Assembly (NCBI GenBank): GCA_963978905.1
Contig: OZ022261.1
Location: forward strand, 25,665,686 to 25,729,685
From: Trichostrongylus colubriformis
Lineage: Eukaryota; Nematoda; Chromadorea; Rhabditida; Trichostrongylidae
DNA: 64,000 bases
Direction: 5' to 3'
The notes beneath the pieces were generated by a model. The model did not search any database and was not told where the DNA came from. It saw nothing but the letters and a program-made list of their open reading frames with translations. Below, in pieces: positions 36,001-45,756 of the stretch (the first letter of the stretch is position 1; every line of letters starts with the position of its first letter). The translations under genes and the position numbers were made by a program.

Positions 36001-37310
36001 GAGACAGTCACCGCTGCCGTGTGCACCCACCAGCTCCAGCAGCTCGCCGTCGCTGTTCGAGAAAAGTGCCGGAAAAGGTCCGCGGTCACCCTTCTTCATG
36101 ACGACGCCCGCTCCCATTTCGCGAAAACTACCCAGGCCAAGTTATGGGAGCTCGGCTGGGATGTGCTGCCCCACCCGCCATACTCTCCAGACATTGCCCC
36201 TTCTGGCTTCTTCTTACCCATCCTCTTGAATCTTTCCTGGCCAAGAGAAAATTTGTTGATTATGACTTGCTTGCGAAGGCGATCGCTGACTTCTTCGACT
36301 CTCAGAACCCAGAATTCTGGGAGAAGGGAACCAACGATTTTCCTATAAAGTGGCAGAGGGTTGCCGATAACAATGGTCGATGCGTTGTTGCCTAATTGTT
36401 ATTTGTTGGACGAAAAAAAAGTGATGGTCGAAAAAAATACTACAAGACTTTTGGGACAACCTAATAGTATCGCTAGCCCACTTAGTGGTACCGAAACTTA
36501 TTTTGCGCAAGATTATTCATATGTTATTGCTTTTATCTAGGTAGCGAGCTAAGTTCAATTTTGTAGCGAAGCAAGCTGAAGGATGTTTAATGTTTAGGCT
36601 AAATTGTCAGGTCGGATTTTCAATAAAGGCCACGGTGTTCGTCTTATTGAGCGAAAGATGGGCATGCAACTGCAAGATGGTGAGTCAAACCCCGTCATGT
36701 CTACTTCCAGTACTAGAACTAAAAATTCGAGAATGTATTAAGGTAATGTGCTGGTTTGTGGTGATTCTGATACGGATCTTCCAATGCTCGAAGAATGTTT
36801 GTCAGTTGCCCCTTCGAATGTCTATACGATCTGGGTGACGAAGGATGAAGCCCTCCAGGAGAAGGTGCGAGCTCCCTTATATCATTGCTAGAACTGCGGT
36901 TCTTCTATTAAAATAGACGAACCCTTACGTCAGATTCTCGTATCGTCGCGTGCCATGCGATGCGTGTGCGTTGGGGCGCAGTATATAGTTGGGTTCTAAA
37001 GCGTTTACACGGCAAAGCAAGGTACACCGAATGTAGTTGTCATGTAATGGCTTTAGGACCCACAACATGCGATGCCTTTTGCTCGCTCATAGTGCGGAAT
37101 CCTGACAATAGGGCACTTACCCGTCAATTTTCACTCTGTTATCCTTGTCAAGTAGAATAAGTAGAGTTACAGGTGACACAAATTTGCGCACGTTACCACA
37201 ACAACAACGTGGCATTTGTATCATGTCCCGAAGTGTTACTGGGCGCGATGGCTCAGGCTACAGTACGCGAGCTGAAAGTACGTGGTGACTTGGATGATGA
37301 CTGTGACTGA
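27039..37310 (+). CDS. tps: Trehalose-6-phosphate synthase (GT20 plus HAD domain)
   Basis: Thirty-two exons join in frame to 1,231 residues: 27039-27140, 28273-28407, 28540-28632, 28737-28864, 28929-29016, 29568-29735, 29818-29896, 30097-30203, 30327-30457, 30520-30598, 30665-30766, 31005-31181, 31249-31353, 31410-31526, 31594-31704, 31959-32056, 32116-32212, 32292-32450, 32501-32584, 32747-32824, 32879-33040, 33106-33234, 33290-33481, 33570-33679, 33766-33838, 34249-34345, 34404-34522, 35126-35262, 35352-35448, 36598-36679, 36743-36864, 37173-37310 (stop TGA). The GT20 domain (about 245-800) carries IHDYHLM (442-448) and ERFDYTKG (590-597) and makes trehalose-6-phosphate from UDP-glucose and glucose-6-phosphate. 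The HAD-like domain (about 910-1190) has TDRDGTL (942-948) and GDSDTDLPML. Length is close to nematode TPS proteins. All introns are GT-AG except 33680-33765 (GC-AG). The first exon join is least certain. Transposons sit in several introns. Confidence 0.92.
28415..28510 (+). repeat. 32-bp tandem repeat, three copies, intron 2
   Basis: TTCGAATTGCTCATCA(A/G)ATAATATCCATAATC is repeated three times head to tail with one substitution. It starts 8 bp after the donor site of the second exon of the trehalose gene and fills most of that 132-bp intron. Confidence 0.9.
29114..29545. mobile_element. Palindromic TTAA element, family 1, in intron 5
   Basis: It has TTAA at both ends, the same AAAGGAATCGTCC termini and about the same length (432 bp) as 11201-11633. 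Arms hold the CATATATTTATGTTGT block and the GTGCGGTCCCA..GGGC block. It occupies most of the 551-bp intron between the fifth and sixth exons of the trehalose gene and ends 22 bp before the exon at 29568, so the acceptor tract is host sequence. Confidence 0.88.
30808..30935. repeat. Short inverted repeat in intron 11
   Basis: AGGATTTCGCAGTGCGGCG on the left pairs with CGCCTGCGGTGCGAAATCCT on the right, around a loop of about 85 bp, inside the intron 30767-31004 of the trehalose gene. It resembles a small foldback insertion; there is no target duplication to prove it. Confidence 0.55.
35587..36464 (+). mobile_element. Internally deleted mariner in intron 29
   Basis: The terminal inverted repeats are TTAGGTTGTCCCAAAAGTC on the left and its complement ending GACAACCTAA on the right, with TA flanks at 35585-35586 and 36465-36466. 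The 878-bp length is about 400 bp short of a normal mariner. The element is in the same orientation as the host gene, within the intron 35449-36597. Confidence 0.9.
35749..36393 (+). pseudogene. Mariner transposase with internal deletion
   Basis: The N-terminal DNA-binding part (RGVIYYERSCGTKTTEACHS, VRRCFISFSNGEIDMKDKPR) runs in frame directly into the middle of the catalytic domain (GMLFREVLVQGETV, LLHDDARSHFAKTT, LPHPPYSPDIAPSGFF). The segment that should hold the first catalytic Asp (GDE.W in relatives) is missing. After PYSPDIAPS the frame shifts; the C-terminus continues at about 36206 in another frame (ESFLAKRKFVDYD, NPEFWEKGTNDFP). It is therefore a deleted and frameshifted copy that could move only with help. 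Confidence 0.85.
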
Positions 37311-38350
37311 AGTATGTCACCTTGTCACGCTCACAATGTGAGTCGCTAACTCATAACCCTCTGGTCCTGAAACCTCGCTTGTGTGGCAGTTGCCACATGT
37401 GTTGCTATATCTTTCCTTGTGCTCCCAAGATATTCGCTTTTTGTCGGATTACTTGTTTCTAAAGTTTTGCACTCACAATGTTGTGTTGCCTGATAATACT
37501 GCCTCAGTATTTCACATTAACACGTTAATTCCTTGCATGCCAGATCAATGATAAGGGTTTCGTGTTTGCATTCTCTGACATTTCATATATGTGGCATTTA
37601 CAAAGGGAGATTTTCGAGTAGAATAAATAGTGTCCTATATTTACCTATTCTAGAATTTATATGTTGTTGGTTATTTAGATAACTATAGATAGTGCGATGA
37701 TACTGTTGTAATATATAGTATTACCTAGTATTTAAGACTGAAATTTAGCTCAATTTATTATTTAAAGTACGGTTGCCAGCGAATGTTCTTATAAGTGACG
37801 CTGACGTTTTTATGCTATTGTTGTAGGTAATTGTATTCGTGTCTACGTGATATGTCATGTAATACCCCGTAAAGATGAGCTGATTTGGTCATTAATGTCT
37901 GATTATGCAGGTCGTGGTTAGCTCGTACCGAGGTAATGAGAAAACTTTATCAGTGAATCTTTGTACACATGAAAAGGGAAAATGAAGCTTAATAAAATAT
38001 TCTCGTCTCCATATATGTATGTTGTACTGAAATGAGTGCAGATATTGTTGTTCCATGTGTTGAATTATCTTGGCTTTTTGGATTGCACCATACAACCTTC
38101 GCCTATTGTGGATCGCAACTGTGATTGATCTTAAAACAACCGTCTTATGCGTGTGTGTGTTTAGGAGAGTTGTTAAAAAATGCTCACAAGTAGAACTACG
38201 TCTATGTCGTTTAACATGCCAGCGAAAAAAGTGCCGCTTTGAAGACTTGTACCAAAATGACGACTTGCACTTTAGAGAAAAGAGTTGCATGTCATAGATA
38301 AGAAGGTGGGTGGCATTGAAATAATTTTTGATTGCATTTGCGATCTATGA
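37311..38350. other. 3' flank of the trehalose gene
   Basis: AT-rich sequence. AATAAA hexamers occur at 37622-37627 and near 37989, either of which could serve polyadenylation. The 132-residue minus-strand open frame (37892-38290) has no recognisable motif. Confidence 0.4.
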
Positions 38351-38621
38351 GCTAATGGGAAAAGAAGGTGAAATTCTTATCGATCGTTTTTTTTTTTTGA
38401 CATAGGTGAAAAGAGTCAGATACACATCGCCTTTGTGACGGCTTTGGTGAGCGAGCAAAACAATACTTTAGTAGGTGTAGGGAAAATCCTGCGACTTTCA
38501 TCTGTTGGAACTGTGACCGAAATCCGAAAACCAAGACAGCCACTTGATCTATGGTCTCGTGATTAGCCGTGGGTGCCACATAATGGGCATCTGTATCTTT
38601 TATTGCATAACACAGCACTTT

Positions 38622-39303
38622 ATATTGGGTAGTCTAAAAAGTCTTTTTGTTTTTTTTTAAATACCGCTTTTTCCCTCAAAACTGCTTTCCACAAAATTTC
38701 TTCTGTACATATATATGTAGTACAAGTCCACACGCATCTATAGGTATTGTTGTCTTCCATCTCCCGGATAACCCTTTTCGGCAGAATTAACATATCAAAG
38801 GTCACCTCATTTTCAATTCCAATTTTTTTTTGAATGGCGTTAAACAGGGAAAGGAAAAGGTGATGATCCGATGGAGCAAGATCAGGGCAATAAGGTAGCA
38901 ATTTTATCCAAGCTCGAGAATTTTTTGGCGAGGCAATTTTTTGGCAAGTTCTCCCCACTATTGAAAAAGTGACTCGCCAAAAAATTCTTGAGCTTGGATA
39001 AAAATTGCTGCCCCATCCACCTTATAGCCCTGATCTTGCTCCATCGGATTATCACCTTTTCCTTTCCCTGTCTAACGCCATTCGAAGGAAATTTTTCTAA
39101 TCATTTTTGTATTGAAAATGAGGTTGACTCTTGATATGTTTATTTTATCGAAAAGGGTTATCCGGGAGATGGAAGACAATAATACCTATAGATGCGTGTG
39201 GACTTGTACTACATGTGTATGTACAGAAGAGATTGCTGGAAAGCAGTTTGGAGGGAAAAAGCGGTTTTGAAAATACGAAAAGACTTTTTAGACTACCCAA
39301 TAT
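38622..39303. mobile_element. Inverted pair of mariner 3' halves
   Basis: Both outer ends are the same terminal repeat, TATTGGGTAGTCTAAAAAGTC, facing each other. From each end inward comes the same transposase C-terminal half. The minus-strand copy (38622-38944) reads LLPYCPDLAPSDHHLFLSLF. The + strand copy (38972-39303) repeats that region with changes. The copies meet at about 38945-38971. Both retain the PD.APSDHHLF motif with the last catalytic Asp, and neither has an N-terminal half. The result is a large palindromic, transposase-less element that still has two ends. Confidence 0.8.
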
Positions 39304-39436
39304 ATTGATAAAATTAACGAAGAACAGAAAGAAGTGGAAGCTTGTCCATTTTGGAATACTTTGAGTCTGGATGGGATCAATTTGTGCAGTGAAACCGATT
39401 TTGTATTTTATTTGACGCCTAATGGTGGCTGATATA

Positions 39437-39615
39437 CCTTTAGAAGGGGAGACGGTCGTTTGGCGCGGCCCCTTGGAGCTAATTTGCCAATGGGGCACTG
39501 CCAAAGCTCCTCCCCTAAAAAGGCTTAGGTAAATCTGGGAGAGTTCAGACGGTCCATGCGCCCCATTGGCAAATTAGCTGCAAGGGCCGCGCCAAACGAC
39601 ATACACCCCTTTAGA
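39437..39615. mobile_element. Foldback miniature element
   Basis: The left arm 39437-39494 (TTTAGAAGGGGAGACGGTCG, TTGGCGCGGCC, TAATTTGCCAATGGGG) pairs with the right arm 39560-39615 around a 65-bp loop. It encodes no protein and lacks an obvious target duplication. Confidence 0.75.
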
Positions 39616-39904
39616 AGTGTTCATGATGTATAAATACCATGCCGCTTCTTCCTATTCTATAGTCCCGTCGTTTCCGGACGCTGGACAACACCTTTCAAAA
39701 ATACAGAAAACCTCATTACTCTCCCTATCCCCGTGTTAGCTTATTTTCTTGACCTCAACTTTTTTCACGCGTCAGCCGCGACAACCACTAATTGGCTGGG
39801 CGTCGCGTTTTTGCAGTGGCGTTTTTCTACCGTAGTTTGACGTGGGGTACCGGCTGTGATTCTCACGGGACAATACCATCCGAAAAATTGGAATTGAAAA
39901 TGAT

Positions 39905-40101
39905 ATGTTTATATGTTTATTTTGATATGTTTATTTTGCCGAAAAGGGTTATCCGGGAGATGGAAGACAATAATACCTATAGATGCGTGTGGACTTGTAC
40001 TACATGTGTATGTACAGAAGAGATGGTTGGAAAACAGTTTGGAGGGAAAAAGCGGTATTTGAAAATAAGAAAAGACTTTTTAGACTACCCAATAGTTTAC
40101 C
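39905..40101 (+). mobile_element. Solo mariner 3' fragment
   Basis: This is a third copy of the same mariner C-terminal region as 38622-39303, starting ATGTTTATTTTGCCGAAAAGG and ending in the terminal repeat GACTTTTTAGACTACCCAATA. It lacks the PDLAPSDHHLF motif, so only the last part of the transposase is represented. Confidence 0.75.
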
Positions 40102-40383
40102 CGCTTATCAAGCGAATATACAGAAATGTTGTGTGGCAATGTGCCAAACAATGCATAAAAGTACTAGGATCTGCATCAATAGATTTTGGACTTGAAGCAA
40201 GCAGGGAAAAGTGTGTTAAGGGTTTAGCGACCAAATCACCTGTCATCTTAGATCAATGAGGCAATCTCAACTGACATTGTCTCCACTTTTTTGAAACCAA
40301 GAGGGATGGTCATTGCGTGGACTACGCCAAGGCGCCAATGTGCACTGTAATCGCATCCTACAAGCTACTGCATTTCCGCTTTA

Positions 40384-40712
40384 GGCTGTGTTCACAGCTT
40401 TAGAATTTGCGGAATTGCAGATTCGCAGAAAACGATAAAGATACGCATCGATTGGGAGAATTGCAGAATTTGCGGAATCGTGGAATTTACGGAAATGAAT
40501 CGTGGAAAGCGTGGTATCTTTCCTTTCTCTAATCCTCTCGTCTCTTCGTAGCATGAAAATCGATACTCATCTAATGCTTTTCCGCAAATCCCGCAGTTCT
40601 GCATTTCCACGATTCCGCACACGATTCCGCAATTCTCCCAATCGATGCGTATCTTTATCGTTTTCCGCAATTCTGCAATTCCGCAAGTTCCAAAACTGTG
40701 AAGATAGCCTTA
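40384..40712. mobile_element. Foldback element with internal TTGCGGAAT repeats
   Basis: The left arm from 40384 (GGCTGTGTTCACAG, AATTTGCGGAATTGCAGA, AACGATAAAGATACGCATCG) pairs with the right arm ending at 40712 (ACTGTGAAGATAGCC). Within each arm the motif GCGGAAT/TGCAGAAT recurs several times. Such subterminal repeats are known in hAT-type elements, but the assignment is not proven. Confidence 0.75.
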
Positions 40713-40784
40713 GGGCAACCGTCTGTTGGGGCGTGGTCAAGATTTACGGTCCCATGCGCAGATTCAAGTGTTTTAAGCTACACA

Positions 40785-41130
40785 GCGGAATATAGCCGCT
40801 TCAGCACGACTCCTCCCTTACGTGAACGAAATACGACCTTCCCCCCCCCCCCTTTTTTTTTGACCTCTATAGTAACTGTTGCGTGATTGTATAACTGTAA
40901 TCTATTTTATTGCTATGTATTCTTTCCTGAAGCAAAAAAGATATTAAATCCGCAATCCCTCACACGGTCTCGCTGTGAAATACCATCGCTTCTCGCCTGC
41001 TTCTTGAAAGTTCAGATTGTAGTGCTCATCGCTGACCTCTGCAGGTACGACCCCCCTCCTGTCCGGTCAAATACGGTCCCCCCCCCGTCGAGGAATCCTC
41101 GACTCCCGGTATACCCTGGTAGTATATGTG
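40785..41130 (+). repeat. Dispersed repeat R2, uninterrupted copy
   Basis: It aligns with the two flanks of the interrupted copy at 6215-6812. Here CCTCTATAGTAACTGTTGCG is continuous; there the hAT-like element sits between CCTCTACGATATC and GTAACTG. It includes poly-C runs (40842-40852 and 41073-41079). Confidence 0.65.
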
Positions 41131-41515
41131 TGTTTTACGACCCGTAGCTAGGCAACTACAAGCACACGCTCAATCTGACATATTATTCACAGAGCGTACT
41201 CGAATTAAATAATCATAACCCATATATAATAAATCTATCAACCATAGCAAAAATTTGACCTTAATTTTTGGGATGAGCTAATTTCTAGACGCTTTGTATT
41301 TTTATATTGAAACATAATGAAAATCAAAAAAATAAATTATGTTTCAAATGTAGAATCAAAATAAAGTGAAATATGGATGTGAAATCAGTCTATCGTTGTG
41401 CTAACTGGCACGGTCTCCTCGTTTGCGTTGGGGGTCAGATAGTACTTGCGAAAGAGGAAAATGTCTCGTGAAATCGTTCTCTTTATCACAGGCGTGAAGA
41501 ATGGAACAATTCAAA

Positions 41516-41760
41516 AGGGCAGGGATGGCCGAGTGGTTGAGAGTGTCGGCTCACGTGTGCACATTCAAGACCACTGGGTTCGATCCCCGCCGAGACACAA
41601 AACCCACATATTGGAAGAAATTGCAGAAATGGTGACGTTACCAGCATCAGGCCCAGGTAGACAGGCCGGCTGATCGAGAATTCCAGTGACAACAAAAATG
41701 TCTTGTTCTCCAGCGGACCTTGCGATGGCGCGGGACTATTGCTAGGGAGGAGAAGATTGA
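41516..41760 (+). mobile_element. tRNA-derived SINE
   Basis: A 245-bp unit is flanked by perfect 11-bp direct repeats AACAATTCAAA (41505-41515 and 41761-41771), as expected of LINE-driven retrotransposition. Its 5' part has the two internal pol III boxes of a type II tRNA: A box TGGCCGAGTGG (41526-41536) and B box GGTTCGATCCC (41577-41587). This most resembles tRNA-Leu or tRNA-Ser. The acceptor stem does not pair, so it is not a functional tRNA. No poly-A tail is visible. Confidence 0.8.
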
Positions 41761-41799
41761 AACAATTCAAATGAAGTGTTCAATTGTACTAGGTGCCCT

Positions 41800-42179
41800 T
41801 TGTGAACCCCATCCGTCAATGAATCTGTAAACATCTGGAAGACTTTGTGAAATTTCTCAACAATTATTTTACCCTGGTCTATGCCTGGCCTTAGACAAAC
41901 ATCTTTCCAGCGTGGCGTCACGTAGCTCGCGATAAGAGAAGATGATTTGGTGAAACAGCCATTTCGACAATGAAAGCAGCTTCCACAGTAGAAATTGTTC
42001 GTCTGAGGCCAGGTGTGATCTGATTGGGTGGGCGGGGCTCGGTTGTGTTCAAGCAGGCACAACACCGTGAGGGCGCACTGTGCAGACGCAACAAAGATGC
42101 AGTCTGAGCAGTTATTCAAGGACCTACTAGCCCCAAGAAAGTAAACCACTAAGTTGATTACCGCGTGGTGTGCCTTTAA
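41800..42179. mobile_element. Palindromic TTAA element, family 3, left copy
   Basis: The right end is GGTGTGCCTTTAA (TTAA at 42176-42179). The interior matches 42684-43061: a GTGAAACAGCCATTTCGA centre, a GGTGTGATCTGATTGGGTGGGC-like stretch, TTCAAGCAGGCACAACAC and CAAGAAAGTAA. The left end is ill-defined and may be truncated close to the SINE target duplication. Confidence 0.55.
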
Positions 42180-42240
42180 TGGCCTGATATCGAGTGGTAG
42201 CCTCTACATTCCATCAGTCGATAATTTCGATAGATGATTT

Positions 42241-42639
42241 TTATTCACCGCATTTGCATAAGTCGCAAACACTACAAGAGCCAAAAATGTATAATGGCCA
42301 GCTTTTCCGGTGATTACATTGGAGGCACATTCCAGGATTATGGGGTATCACATCTCTTGCCGTGCATGGATAGTTTGACCCAAGCCACGTAGGCTGTACC
42401 TTTACCGAGACGTGGGTGTCAGTTCCTGGAGCGTGCTGAGCCAAAGAACGTTGACATGAGGAAACAGGTGATATTCCAGAGTTCTCTGGCATACCATCCA
42501 GCAAGAACTGTTTCGAAGGCTCGTTTACACGCGGTAATCTCGTCCGAGGCCAAATGTGAGGAGGCCTGATTTCTGCCATGTTCGTCAGCTTTTCCGGATT
42601 TTTCTTTGTCGGCGTATTCCGTAACACCTCTAATTTCAT
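42241..42639 (-). CDS. Uncharacterised Cys-rich open frame
   Basis: A 132-residue minus-strand frame opens with MKLEVLRNTPTKKNPEK and ends with a Cys cluster (MCLQCNHRK..CSVCDLCKCGE). It sits between two family-3 palindromic elements, with no splice partner found. The CxxC..CxxCxxC pattern could bind zinc. It may be a host exon, transposon cargo or a chance open frame. No function is proposed. Confidence 0.25.
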   Translation of the reverse strand: MKLEVLRNTPTKKNPEKLTNMAEIRPPHIWPRTRLPRVNEPSKQFLLDGMPENSGISPVSSCQRSLAQHAPGTDTHVSVKVQPTWLGSNYPCTARDVIPHNPGMCLQCNHRKSWPLYIFGSCSVCDLCKCGE

Positions 42640-42683
42640 AATTCAGCGCTTTAACCCACTCAAGGTAATCCTGGAATGTGCCT

Positions 42684-43061
42684 TTAAAGGCACACCACGT
42701 GGTGAGTAGATCAGTTGCTCACTTTCTTGGGGCTACATCCTTATTGCGGATTCACAGTGCACCCTCACAGTGTTGTGCCTGCTTGAACATAACCAAGCCA
42801 CGCTCACCCAACCATACCACACCTGGGCTTTTACAAAGAAGTTTCCAACGTGGCGCTCACATGAAGAAGGAATTTGCGAGAAGAGAAGTTAATTCAGTGA
42901 AACAGCCATTTCGATAATGAAGGCAGCTGCTCACTGCGATTTCATTCGTAAGGCCTGGTGAGATTTGGCTGGGTGGGCGTGGTTTGGTGTGTTCAAGCAG
43001 GCACAACACGGTGACCTAAGAAAGTAAGCCACTAATCTGATTATCGTGTGGTTTCTCTTAA
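42684..43061. mobile_element. Palindromic TTAA element, family 3, right copy
   Basis: TTAA lies at 42684-42687 and at 43058-43061. The left arm (AGGCACACCACGTGGTGAG, CACTTTCTTGGG, TGTTGTGCCTGCTTGAAC) is repeated inverted in the right arm (GTTCAAGCAGGCACAACA, CTAAGAAAGTAAGCC, CGTGTGGTTTCTC). The TTAA termini and AGGCAC start resemble families 1 and 2. Confidence 0.7.
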
Positions 43062-43595
43062 TGTGCTTATGTGCTACATCGTCATGTGATGAAGCCGAAG
43101 TACGAAGTACGTGACGCATGAGCGCGCGGTCGCGTAGCAGCTGGCTACCGATTGCACTGTCTGTTGACATAGTGCACCGTGATACTGACCACAACATCTT
43201 AAACCCTTCACAACTTCTCACGTGACTGCCATCGTATCCTTCTCACGATAGTTGATGGCTTAGCAAGTCATAGGCTGAGGCCTCATTCATCTGGAATTGG
43301 GTGCGCAGGATGTATTACTAGACTAGTCCAGTCAATGTGAAAGCCATAGTAAGTGAGGGTGTTCTGCATAATTTTCTGGAAAGTGCAGGAAAATTGCATA
43401 CAGAATAATCATCGAAGATGACAGGGGTCAGGAGCAGGGTCGAACGTAGCGTTGAGTGAAATTTCTGACGGAGGTCGTTTCAGCACAGCCCGATTATATC
43501 CCTGTTCTTCTCTAGTTGATACCCTCTTCATGGTGCTGCTTCTTTTATTTTATTTGGAAACCACCTCATAGGCTCACGGCTGATATCTCTGAAAA

Positions 43596-45756
43596 ATGCG
43601 ACCCCCTTTCCCAACACAGAACAATCCAAAATATTACCATCCCTCCAGAACGTCTAAACCCATGCTTGATCCTAGTCGCGAGCTGGCTCCAGAGCAGTTT
43701 GGCCTGGAAGTGTTGTCACAGCTGGCTTCAGTCCTGAATCTGCTGCCCAACCCGGTAAGTAGTGATATCATTCGACAAAAATCTGACACCTTGGTGGGAA
43801 GTATTTGTTTGAAGTGCTCAGATAATTGCTGAGCTGTGAGTGTGGTGGCAGCGTATGCATGAGGATCGATGTGCCCGCCCTAGGAGCCGCACGCGGCGTC
43901 GTAGTCGACATCATGCGTTAGGACCATCAACGTTGTCTTCATCATCTTCATCAGCAAAATCGTTGCCCACCAGTTTCGATGTCACTGTCACGATCACAAT
44001 CTTACGGCACCACCGTTGACGAGGCTGGTGAGTGCTCCTACACTGGCGCGGGTGTAAAGTGAAAAGGGTACGGTAGGAGAGCGCTTTGGGCATGCAAACG
44101 CATAAAACATTCCCATTATGAGCAATAAATTGAAAAAAGCTTTCTCCTGTAATGATTTCCCAAATGGGATCGCGGCTATTCTGTTATCTGCTGAAAAGTT
44201 TTATTGAAATTGTCATTTTTGTCAAATCGGTTTATAAAGGCAGGTGATATTTCCTTTAGCCTTCATTACTCTTTTTGATTCTTTAACAATTCGAAATCTC
44301 ATATTCTTTTCCTTGTTACCATCTCCATCTGGTCTGCCCAGCATTGCCGTGGCAACAGTTGCAATGACATGTTGTTGTTGATGTTTTTACTTTTCTGACT
44401 GCCTTATAGTTACAGTGAAAAATATGGTTATGTATGGCTTTCGGAATAACTCTTTAGTTAATGGCCGGCTGCAGCCATTGTTGCTTTTAATTTTATCCCT
44501 GACTATCCCACAAAAAGTATGATGTCATTCGTGAGTGCGCCCCTAAATTGCGCCCTTTCGAGGCGTTCACGCCAAATGCATTTTATTCACTCAAATAATG
44601 ACGTTGGCACATGTACTATGTACGCACTGCGTACTACTGCATTTCCTCGGTCAGCGAAGAAATTCGAAATGCTTCAGGGCATTTTCAAGATCGATTTTCA
44701 TTTTAAGTAGGGTAAACATTATGTGCAAGCAGTTTCGCGTCCGAAAGCCCTGATTCAAATGGCTGCCCTGCGGTTTGATGTCTTCGAAGTGTTGAGAAAA
44801 AGCTAGCGAAGAACAAGAGGCTTATTTCAAAGTCGAATGACTGGGAGAAGGGACAGCATAACACCTAATTCACTTCGACTTCGACGGTGTTCAATGAGTT
44901 TTTAAAAATTCATTGAAAGGGAAAACTGTTGAGTAGAGTCGCAGTAGAATATGAATGAATGTGAATACAAAACCACAAAGTAATAAGTGGTGCACCGGTG
45001 CCGCCGCGACTTCAGTACACTGATCTGTCGCTAATTACTGCCAACTTGCTATCGATTACTTCTTACTCAGATTTCTTCGCTCAATTATTTTAAGGACACT
45101 GATAGAAAAGTCGATAAGGGAGTAAAGATATGAAAATAGCAATTCAATTCAATTTGGGTATACTGTAGCGGCAATAGCAGCACTGTACTACACCTCTTGG
45201 AAATCAGTGCTGCTGGAACACGGTAGCCTGTGTTCATTTCTTTTCCATGCGGATTAATCCCATTCAGCAGTAGTAGCGAATCACATCTGATAAATAATAA
45301 TAGCGTTCGGTATTAGTGAAATCCCTCGGGATGTACCACATATGCGTTCTCACTCAAATCGATTTGGGATTGCTAGTTCAAAGAGGATAAGATCGTACGA
45401 AATAAAGCGCAGGGCAAGGTAATCGCTTTCGGACCCAATCACATAAGACATTCTTAGCTAACACACATCGCTTCACACGCTGTGTTTCAAAATCCTGTCT
45501 TGCCAAAGACCTGTGCAGTAGTATTAGTTAAAAGCCAGTTTTTGTTGGTGTTATAGTATTATATAATTACTCTATCATGATACATATAAAGAACATACAT
45601 AGTAGACGGGCGTCATCGCCTAAGAAGGGGCACACCGTGGATGACCTGGAGGAAGAAGTTGTCAGGCACGATGAGAGGAAACAGAAAAGCTGTCGTTCCT
45701 CGCATCGGCAAGTCGTCACTACCCTTAATCCCTGCGGCGACAGACATAATTCATAG
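43596..45756 (+). CDS. Uncharacterised small protein, five-exon model
   Basis: The exons are 43596-43754, 43922-44027, 44733-44772, 45317-45418 and 45606-45756 (stop TAG). Phases agree at every join and give 185 residues. The first exon (start MRPPFPTQNNPKYYHP, then ELAPEQFGLEVLSQLASVLN) and its GTAAGT donor look strongly coding. The C-terminal exons are basic then acidic (SKRIRSYEIKRRARR, TVDDLEEEVVRHDERKQK). No signal peptide, membrane segment or known domain is visible. The second exon has a competing reading from 43852 in another frame with an R/S-rich sequence, and the 40-bp third exon is weak. I do not recognise the family. Confidence 0.5.

Noticed and set aside
37892..38290. 132-residue minus-strand frame after the trehalose gene
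   Set aside because: Basic, AT-driven composition, no motif, and it overlaps the probable 3' untranslated region.
41516..41600. Functional tRNA-Leu or tRNA-Ser gene
   Set aside because: The A and B boxes are good but the acceptor stem does not pair and the unit has target duplications 245 bp apart, so it is a SINE.
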